A DNA stretch of 64,000 nucleotides from Malania oleifera (taxonomy: Eukaryota; Streptophyta; Magnoliopsida; Santalales; Ximeniaceae), in the NCBI RefSeq assembly GCF_029873635.1, contig NC_080428.1, positions 62,235,957 through 62,299,956 of the forward strand. The letters run 5' to 3'. Position 1 is the first letter of the stretch. Every line of letters begins with the position of its first letter. Below, piece after piece: positions 60,101 through 64,000 of the stretch. The translations under genes were made by a program, and so were the position numbers. A model generated the notes under the pieces. That model searched no databases, had not been told where the DNA came from, and saw only the letters and a program-made list of their open reading frames with translations.

Positions 60101-62435
60101 AATGCTCCGTTGAATAGGCTTCAAAATTAAAAGACCAGTTTTATTTGAAATCAGGTTGCATTTCTGAACATTCTCTTATTCAATCAGTGATTCAATCCAT
60201 CCCTTAAGACTCACAATCGCTTTCCACCAATCCTCCACGGCTTCATACTCCCCACCATAGTTGTTAGAATTGTACGATTCTTGTTTCGAATCATACAATT
60301 CGTATCGAGAAAGGCATAAATTGGTTCAAATCGCATGGGAGAATCTCAGAAGGCAGTGAACGAGGTGAGTCGTACAATTCACCTGGTCAATTGGTGAATC
60401 GAATTGAATCATACGAATCGTTATATTTGGATGCAACTCCTCTAAAACCCGACTTAAAGATTTTTAAACCCTTTTCTTTTCATGCTGGCCATTTGTTATT
60501 TACATGAGTTTTGTCCTTCAAGAGGGATGAAAGAAGTCTGTCGACCCTCTCATTCTGCACCTCTTATTTCTGCCACTAGATAAGATTAGAAGAGAATCAG
60601 AGTTAAAGAAGGAAACCTCTCTTGAGAAGAAAACCAAAGTCAACTAGGTGGGTGAGCCTTTGGTTCGCACTTTGCCCTCTCCACTCCTTTGGATTTAAAG
60701 ATTTGATTGTCATTAGTTTCTACATTTTAGTAAGTTTTGTTTGTGTTTTTTATTTACTTTTTCTTCTTGTTTTAGTTATTAGAGCAAGCACATGCATTAA
60801 AAATGACTTTTCATATTCTTTTCTTATTAAACACCATGAAGTTCAAATTTTTATTGTTTTTCATTGATTCATTCCCTTAAAATCCATAAAGTTCAATTTT
60901 TCATTAGGTTTTTCTTGTTTCCTCTCCTTATTGTTTCTTAATGAAAGCAAACACATGAATTTTTTGTTACACCATAAGCATGAATTTCAATTTTTAAAAA
61001 TTTTTTTAAAACTTTTTTTTTTTTTTAAATCTTACTTTTTAGTGTATCTTGAACTCTTAGACTTGGTGCTTTAGTTTTGAGTCACCTAACAACTCTTATA
61101 GTTTCATAGAGACTAGCCTAACTTGATACTTGATAGAGATGGAATGGTTAAGATCATGGTATATCTTGCTTATATGACCACTTTTATTTTAATATCAATA
61201 TATGTATGATGGTAGGATTTAGATCTATAAAACTTCCTTCGAAGGCAAGCGTCATTCCAATCATCAACATGGATGATCCATATTTGTTGAAATTTCAATG
61301 TTTATTACTATTTTACTTGTTTCACATATATGCAAGTCATTAGGAATCGATTTTTCAATTTTTGCACCAAATCTTATGATTCAATTTGATTCTCGATTCA
61401 TGAAATTTGGATTTTGATTCATGATTCAAATCTCAATTTGACAACCATGCTCCCCACAGCCATCCTCCCACCACCACCACCCATCACCTCTTGCGAAGAC
61501 TGACAACAAACCCAACCTCTATGGTAGAGATGGTTGGCAACAACGACAATCTCAGCATCTACATCCTCCCACCGTCTACGGCCACCCACCACCAGATCTA
61601 GTGGAGCTGGTGATAAACCACCAGCAACAGTGACCACCTCCTCTCACAGCCGTCCTTTTGTAAATCAAATGTCATGGCAAGTTGGTTCCTCACCTTACAA
61701 AGGTCAAAAGTTAAAATATCCAGTTTAGTCAACAATCAATCTTTCTGTTTTTCAAATCTAACCATCAAATGATACAATGAAAAAAAAGGACAACCCAGTG
61801 CACAAACTCCCGCATATGCAAGGGGTCCAGGAAGGGGCAGACCATGATAGGTCTATAATGCGCAACCTTACCTTGTATTTTTGCAAGAGGCTGTTTTCAT
61901 GCCTCAAACCCATGACCTCCAGGTCAAACAGTGGCAACTCTACAGTTGCGCCAAGGCTCCCTTACCAAATGATACAATAGTGGAAGGAAAAAGAAGTAAC
62001 ACTTAACATACTGTTTATGATGCAAATTTTCTTGCAACATCAAGTATTTTAAAACAAAAATGAAATAAATGCAACAAATAACAAGTGCTCAAATTACCTG
62101 CAATAACATTAAATACTGCACACTCGGTTGGCCGTTCTGGGATCACAATATGTATAGGGATCCAAAATGGTGGATTTGCATTAGAACTACAAGAAGAAAA
62201 CAATGACCGTGAAAACTTTAGTCATATGTGAGTAACACTCAAGTTCCATCGAAAGAACATTGTCCTGTCAATGCAATACATATCATTATGCTTGGAGGAA
62301 ACTTCCATCACTTCATAAAGAGGTAACAGGAAATGTTCTGCAAGCTTGAAAATGCAATATGGTAACCTTGGAATTCTCGCACAAGTTTCCGAAGCACATG
62401 CTATGGCATTCAGCTTCCCACACCAGGCAACAGCA
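32527..62435 (-). CDS. MED16: Mediator complex subunit 16 (MED16/SFR6), 5' end not in window
   Basis: Tail-module subunit of Mediator, the nuclear coactivator that links transcription factors to RNA polymerase II. In Arabidopsis (SENSITIVE TO FREEZING 6) it is needed for cold-acclimation, iron-deficiency and defence gene expression. Fifteen exons join in frame: 62435-62367, 62186-62098, 58171-58059, 57807-57706, 47899-47809, 44093-43497, 42788-42170, 42004-41925, 40755-40673, 39658-39422, 38968-38797, 37825-37341, 37081-36905, 34361-33984 and 32673-32527. They give about 1,145 residues. The N-terminal part (roughly the first 100 residues of a 1,250-1,280-residue protein) was not found. The N-terminal half is the WD40/beta-propeller region; the C-terminus has two CxxC pairs (CIRC and CPMC), zinc-finger-like. 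Every junction is GT-AG and no internal stop was seen, so the gene looks functional although it spans more than 30 kb. Confidence 0.95.
32674..33983. repeat. MED16 last intron with 79-bp tandem and older 300-bp duplication
   Basis: A nearly identical 79-bp unit (TTTTTTTTGGACAAAATAAA onward) is repeated head-to-tail at about 33107-33185 and 33186-33264. The flanks (about 32960-33095 and 33264-33397) are a more diverged copy pair containing GAAATTCCACCTCCC and ACTGGCAAT. No gene. Confidence 0.85.
33984..34361 (-). CDS. MED16: MED16 window exon 14
   Basis: Acceptor CTGCACAG, donor GTTGTA; 126 codons beginning NMPRPRGADAAGLLLRELEL and including RKRRMSERDAAFGLNTSVGL, ending TGLEGVWYK. Confidence 0.95.
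34362..36904. other. MED16 intron between window exons 13 and 14
   Basis: 2.5 kb of AT-rich intron with an (AT)n microsatellite at 34778-34809. No transposon could be bounded. A short frame at 36407-36670 has no recognisable domain. Confidence 0.5.
36905..37081 (-). CDS. MED16: MED16 window exon 13
   Basis: Acceptor TTATGCAG, donor GTACAT; 59 codons beginning VKVLFLILMDLCRRTAGLAH and including NIQVRLHYIDGNYTVLPEVV. Confidence 0.95.
37341..37825 (-). CDS. MED16: MED16 window exon 12
   Basis: Acceptor TTTGTAG, donor GTGAAG; 485 bp. It includes TQMQAWVQGAIAKISSTADG, FPGTPAVRLIGDCHFLHRLC and, at the end, GSGNAGQGYTFEE. Confidence 0.94.
37930..38559. mobile_element. hAT-like MITE in MED16 intron, 8-bp TSD
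   Basis: 630 bp beginning CAATGTTATAAAAGGCG and ending GCCTTTTAAAACATTG (reverse complement CAATGTTTTAAAAGGC). Flanks CTTTAAAA (37922-37929) and CTTCAAAA (38560-38567) form an 8-bp TSD with one difference. AAGGCG/AGGC-rich ends, no transposase. A diverged relative of the end motif may lie near 56800-56940. Confidence 0.78.
38797..38968 (-). CDS. MED16: MED16 window exon 11
   Basis: Acceptor GAAGCAG, donor GTCAGT. It reads AYVDAVLDLASHFITRLRRY then ASFCRTLASHAVTAGTGGNR, ending TSQ plus one base. The next intron contains a hAT-like MITE. Confidence 0.94.
38969..39421. other. MED16 intron between window exons 10 and 11
   Basis: 453 bp of AT-rich intron. I see no gene or bounded repeat. Confidence 0.5.
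39422..39658 (-). CDS. MED16: MED16 window exon 10
   Basis: Acceptor ATTGCAG, donor GTTTGC; 79 codons beginning SLDRIKCRLLEGTNAQEVRA and including MVLDMQARLLLDMLGKGIES, ending in phase 0. Confidence 0.95.
39659..40672. other. MED16 intron between window exons 9 and 10
   Basis: 1.0 kb intron with a poly(C) run (about 39878-39899) and a GAA/GAG-rich run (about 39915-39946). No gene or bounded transposon. Confidence 0.5.
40673..40755 (-). CDS. MED16: MED16 window exon 9
   Basis: Acceptor GTTTCAG, donor GTATGT. It reads SLNSVIAVLDADFHSLPSTQ then HRQQYGP. Confidence 0.94.
40756..41924. other. MED16 intron between window exons 8 and 9, AT-rich repeat inside
   Basis: Bases about 41270-41690 are rich in CTCGA-type words (ACTCGAACTCGATTGA at the left, CACTTACACCCCTAG at the right), resembling a plant MITE. 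I could not match the two ends, so it is not called as an element. Confidence 0.4.
41925..42004 (-). CDS. MED16: MED16 window exon 8
   Basis: Acceptor AGAGCAG, donor GTATGA. It reads FWWSLLVGVDWWDAVGCTQS then AAEDNI, nearly invariant in plant MED16. Confidence 0.94.
42170..42788 (-). CDS. MED16: MED16 window exon 7
   Basis: Acceptor GTGTAG, donor GTACTG; 619 bp, the largest exon. It begins GQYMSPYDPDEGPTITGWRV and includes SDIRTLARIVYSAHGGEVAV, ending ATWERAIAER. Confidence 0.96.
42789..43496. other. MED16 intron between window exons 6 and 7
   Basis: 708 bp, AT-rich, nothing recognised. Confidence 0.5.
43497..44093 (-). CDS. MED16: MED16 window exon 6
   Basis: Acceptor GATTTCAG, donor GTAATA; 597 bp. 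It begins ERWPNFLCVCSVFSSGSVQL and includes GLLGAGPSGIMAADAIITDT and TWGSGVTAVAFDPTRGGSV, the strongest MED16 signature in the window. Confidence 0.96.
44726..45118 (-). repeat. LTR (3' on minus strand) of the non-autonomous element
   Basis: 393 bp, starting TGATGCAGGGGCAGCATC on the plus strand and ending CCTACATCA. Preceded on the minus strand by a polypurine tract. Confidence 0.88.
45148..45810 (-). pseudogene. Retropepsin-like (Gypsy protease) open frame, active site altered
   Basis: 220 codons including KKKFCKIIINGGWSMNLVSI and SEPHPDPYELF, then CDILPMKIGHVLLGSPWLDD, the pattern of a Gypsy gag-pol protease region. The catalytic Asp in the expected (I/V)DGGS motif is Asn (INGGW), so it is probably inactive. 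It is the only coding trace in the element. Confidence 0.78.
46593..46990. repeat. Purine-rich low-complexity tract inside the LTR element
   Basis: About 400 bp of AGAAGA/GAGGAA-like sequence (CT-rich on the element's sense strand) just downstream of the PBS, in the leader region. It opens long Arg/Glu-rich frames on the plus strand that are not supported as genes. Confidence 0.8.
47017..47571 (-). repeat. LTR (5' on minus strand) of the non-autonomous element, with internal duplication
   Basis: 555 bp, homologous to 44726-45118 but longer by about 162 bp because the block starting ATAAGAAAGCTTCTTT is duplicated in tandem (about 47172 and 47340). Confidence 0.87.
47809..47899 (-). CDS. MED16: MED16 window exon 5
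   Basis: Acceptor AAAATCAG, donor GTTTGT. It reads YRWISSRTSSATNSKLTFEE then KFLSQQPPTS and leaves one base for the next Glu codon. It lies only 233 bases from a complete LTR element in the following intron. Confidence 0.94.
47900..48690. other. MED16 intron sequence left of Copia 3
   Basis: AT-rich intron DNA with a poly(A) run near 48130. Nothing recognised. Confidence 0.45.
48711..49132 (+). repeat. 211-bp tandem duplication of Copia 3 LTR end and leader
   Basis: The stretch starting GCAGTATTCTTTA at 48711 recurs at 48922. Each copy runs through TTAGTAAGCTTGAGTTAGTA-type LTR sequence, the TATA-like region, the LTR end and a degenerate PBS (TGGTATTAGTGCA or TGGTAATAGTGCA) into the leader. 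Confidence 0.88.
50422..51809 (+). mobile_element. 5'-truncated L1 LINE inside Copia 3
   Basis: 1,388 bp ending in an A-rich tail (AAAATAAAAAATAAAAAAAAA). It is flanked by 17-bp direct repeats ATTAGAGAAGGATTGCT (50405-50421) and ATTAGTAAAGGATTGCT (51810-51826), two differences. Coding traces: PAKLPVYFMSLFPM and the zinc-binding domain with FFWTIWKEENRRAFDGMASS. It splits the Copia 3 integrase. Confidence 0.87.
52331..52879. mobile_element. Solo LTR of 549 bp, TSD CCTAT
   Basis: Begins TGTTGATATTAATGTTGG and ends TATTTCCAACA (TG...CA). Flanked by a perfect 5-bp TSD CCTAT (52326-52330 and 52880-52884) within the Copia 3 integrase-to-RT spacer. A TATA-like CTATATAAACTATG lies near 52545. No internal region remains, so it formed by recombination between two LTRs. 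Confidence 0.88.
53870..55864. mobile_element. Large solo LTR (1,995 bp), TSD ATAAT
   Basis: Begins TGTAGTAACCCGACAC and ends GGGCCGGGTCGTTACA, with TG...CA termini and a perfect TSD ATAAT (53865-53869 and 55865-55869). The size and the GGGTCGTTACA end are typical of plant Gypsy LTRs, an inference. It contains (TC)n tracts at 54041-54080 and 54121-54165. No coding region was recognised; short frames near 55054-55478 have no domain. Confidence 0.9.
54041..54165. repeat. (TC)n microsatellite cluster in the solo LTR
   Basis: Two TC tracts (54041-54080 and about 54119-54165) sit in two copies of a short unit containing GATTTATTCTATAAATTCTC, so the unit was duplicated. Confidence 0.85.
57431..57569 (+). 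repeat. Copia 3 3' LTR
   Basis: Follows the polypurine tract CTTGAGGGGGAG. Begins TATTATTGGTTAGTTAGT and ends GTTAGCA. Compared with its 5' partner it is strongly diverged, suggesting an old insertion. Confidence 0.65.
57706..57807 (-). CDS. MED16: MED16 window exon 4
   Basis: Acceptor CATTTAG, donor GTATGA; 34 codons reading GPANLVRDSSCWQREHEWRQ then DIAVVTKWLSGVSP. A 9.8-kb intron full of nested transposons follows. Confidence 0.94.
58059..58171 (-). CDS. MED16: MED16 window exon 3
   Basis: Acceptor TTGTGCAG, donor GTAAGC. It reads SPRDSVQFIEWSPSSCPRAL then LIANFHGRITIWSQASQ, WD-repeat-like sequence of the propeller. Confidence 0.94.
58517..59785. mobile_element. Probable TIR element split by an RTE LINE
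   Basis: The left end CCCTGTTTGGTTCACAGAAT (then GTAATTG) is loosely mirrored near 59740-59780 (reverse complement ACAGGGCTGGAACCTAGAAT then GGAATTG). An RTE LINE fragment lies between. TSD unresolved, so the borders are tentative. Confidence 0.4.
58977..59495 (-). mobile_element. RTE-type LINE 3' fragment
   Basis: On the minus strand it carries RTPPKLKGKFFKVAIRPAMF, IQKVKVTEMQILRWMSGIAL and GRGRVRPKITWNERMKKDVI, the C-terminal block of RTE reverse transcriptase, and ends in the (TTG)n tail (ACAACAACAAC at 58977-58988). It is homologous to the 3' part of 12277-13676 but more decayed. ATT-rich flanks obscure the TSD. Confidence 0.85.
60256..61449. mobile_element. hAT-like element with 8-bp TSD CTCCCCAC
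   Basis: 1,194 bp starting CATAGTTGTTAGAATTG and ending CAATTTGACAACCATG (reverse complement CATGGTTGTCAAATTG). Flanked by a perfect 8-bp TSD CTCCCCAC (60248-60255 and 61450-61457). Sub-terminal regions are rich in GAATCAT/ATGATTC-type words; no transposase. In the MED16 intron between window exons 2 and 3. Confidence 0.87.
61458..62097. other. MED16 intron sequence right of the hAT-like element
   Basis: The intron around the insertion reads CACC-rich here (CACCACCACCACCCATCACC), opening two overlapping frames of no recognisable family. Nothing else recognised. Confidence 0.45.
62098..62186 (-). CDS. MED16: MED16 window exon 2
   Basis: Acceptor CTTGTAG, donor GTAATT. It reads SNANPPFWIPIHIVIPERPT then ECAVFNVIA, completing the Ser codon begun in the previous exon. 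Confidence 0.93.
62367..62435 (-). CDS. MED16: MED16 window exon 1
   Basis: Acceptor TTTTTTCAG, donor GTTACC. It starts with the last base of a Ser codon and reads AVAWCGKLNAIACASETCAR then IPR. Upstream N-terminal sequence should precede it but was not recognised before the window edge. Confidence 0.92.
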
Positions 62436-64000
62436 CTGAAAAAACAAAGAAACAGAATATTAGAATAGAAAGCACTAAATGCACAAAAGTTTCTAAAATG
62501 TTAAAAAGAAACAACTAAAATTTTTTTATCATCAATAAATATATCATTTACTTAATATCAAACAAATCACAAAAAGTGAAAGGAGAAAAAAGTTACATGA
62601 GCACAATACACACTTATTATAGGAATATCAAATCACATAGGAACAAGCAATACAGAAAGACTGACAGAGACTCCCTTTTTTTGGTCAGAAATAAGAAATA
62701 GTTTCAAGGATGCCAATTGAAGGATCTTCAATTAACAAAAGATGCTAAAAACAAGTCATCAATTACCCTCATAAGTATAGACCATAAACCAAAATTACAA
62801 AATCCAAAACATTAGGACAAGAGGATCCCTATCCCAAAATATGAAGTGTTTTGACTGATCCCTCCTGCATGTCATGGAAGATGTTTCTTCACCATCAAAA
62901 GCTTGTCAAGCCCTTTCTTTCCAAAGAATCCAAAAAGCTGCATGAGGAATAAAACTTCAAGGCCACTCTTGCTTTTTCTTTGAACAAATAAACGCTGAAA
63001 AGCGAGATGTCTAGCACAAAAAAAAAAAAAAAAACACGTTGAAAAACAAGAAAGTCATTTTGCATTGTTTGAGAGCACAATCACCCAATACCCAAGAATT
63101 ATCCCATTGTAATCTCAATGCACAATTGCACATATGGGTATCTTTGCTGTTCTAATGATCGCCAACTGAGTGCCTGCTAAGTGCTTGACTAAACATTCCA
63201 TTGTTTCCAGCACATGCCCAGTTCGCTCTTTGACTAACTGCTACTATGTAAACTGTTCAGTTCTCGGTGCTGTTGTGCGACACTGAGGGATCTTATGGTG
63301 AACAGTTAACACATTGTAAAGGTCAGGGACTCATGGAATTCAAGTTTTTAGAAATCTCATTTCCAGAATGCATTGGATTCTGAGCTTGTTCCAAGGTCAT
63401 GAAAGGGCTCCCTCTCTCTCTCTCTGGGTATATACGCATTGTATTAGCAATCTTCAAGACTACTTCAGAACCCGGAATTTGTTGACGTTTGGTTGAAGAG
63501 AAGCACTGACGTTCAGTTGAAATGAGGTAACTAAATTGAACTTGAACAAAGTAGACTCTTGAGGAGGATCCTCATTCTCCCAAACTTGTTTTCTTTCTTG
63601 TTTTCATAATGGACTTTTTTAATTATCAAAATTAGACTTGAACAAATTATATCAGCCTCGTGTAATTAAAGCAAATAGTCATTCTTCACTATTGCTATGA
63701 GGAGATTTCAGAGACCTCCAGCCACATAAGGAAAGTAAATGTTTACTCAACTTGAGTTTCTTCTTTCTTCTATCCATATTCTTCATCTTGGACTTGTTGC
63801 AATTTAAATGAGCAGTTGCCATATAATTTCACTCACATTTCCAAAATATATAGGGCAATTCCCAATCTGTCTGCCCTGTCCAGCTCGACTAAAGAATTGA
63901 GAAAATGGATGTGAGGTTGCCTAAAATGTATTGAAAAATAAAAAAATAAAAAAAAATAAAAAAAAAACAACGAAGCCACCAGACATCGCTTTCCAATTTT
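62436..64000. other. MED16 5' intron or upstream region
   Basis: No MED16 exon was recognised here on the minus strand, although the family has about 100 residues before AVAWCGKL. The sequence is AT-rich with an L1 scrap at 62780-62965 and a poly(A) tract near 63020. The first exon(s) probably lie beyond 64000. Confidence 0.5.
62780..62965 (-). pseudogene. L1 zinc-binding domain scrap
   Basis: On the minus strand AAFWILWKERA, a stop, then QAFDGEETS matches the FW-x-WKERN-RAFDG motif of L1 ORF2 C-termini (compare 51540). The end of a badly decayed L1 in the MED16 5' region. Confidence 0.6.

Noticed and set aside
1..64000. CRISPR arrays, tRNA or rRNA genes, bacterial-type operons
   Set aside because: None seen; the repeats present are microsatellites, tandem duplications and transposons of a plant nuclear genome.

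Overview
This is plant nuclear DNA, from an angiosperm; I cannot name the species. The evidence is spliced genes with GT-AG introns, plant Copia, Gypsy, L1 and RTE retroelements, MITEs, AT-rich introns and many microsatellites. I see no rRNA, tRNA or CRISPR array.

Two conserved host genes, both on the minus strand, cover almost everything. The right half (about 64.0 to 32.5 kb) is MED16/SFR6, the tail-module subunit of the Mediator coactivator complex. Fifteen exons are in the window, all in frame across GT-AG junctions, ending in a WVRVV stop at 32527. The N-terminal exon or exons were not found and probably lie past the right edge. The left half (28175 to beyond position 1) is a TRAPPC13-type trafficking gene (DUF974). 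Its start codon and ten exons are in the window, including a 15-base micro-exon, and its last exon lies past the left edge. The reading frame of both genes is intact wherever I could follow it. They are co-oriented, MED16 upstream, with 4.35 kb between them.

The rest is transposable-element sequence, most of it inside introns, nested and often datable by target-site duplications (TSDs). TRAPPC13 intron 8 (15.6 kb) holds an L1 LINE (minus) containing a hAT-like element, a 5'-truncated Copia (plus), and a Gypsy remnant (minus) into which an RTE LINE (plus) inserted with a perfect 16-bp TSD. Intron 5 holds three short inverted-repeat elements. Intron 2 holds a nearly full-length Copia (20347-25954) that carries a scrambled chromodomain Gypsy with a perfect 90-bp inverted repeat, and that itself sits inside an older inverted-repeat element.

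In MED16, the 9.8-kb intron between window exons 4 and 5 is a Copia element (about 48.7-57.6 kb) that received an L1 LINE, a 549-bp solo LTR and a hAT-like element; the last was split by a 1,995-bp solo LTR. The next intron holds a complete non-autonomous Gypsy-type element (44726-47571, TSD ATAGC). Others hold hAT-like elements with 8-bp TSDs.

I found no undescribed enzymatic or defence system. The points of interest are the layered insertions with recoverable borders, a hAT-like family present in two copies, the inverted repeat that could form a hairpin RNA, and two housekeeping genes that stay open across introns of up to 15.6 kb.
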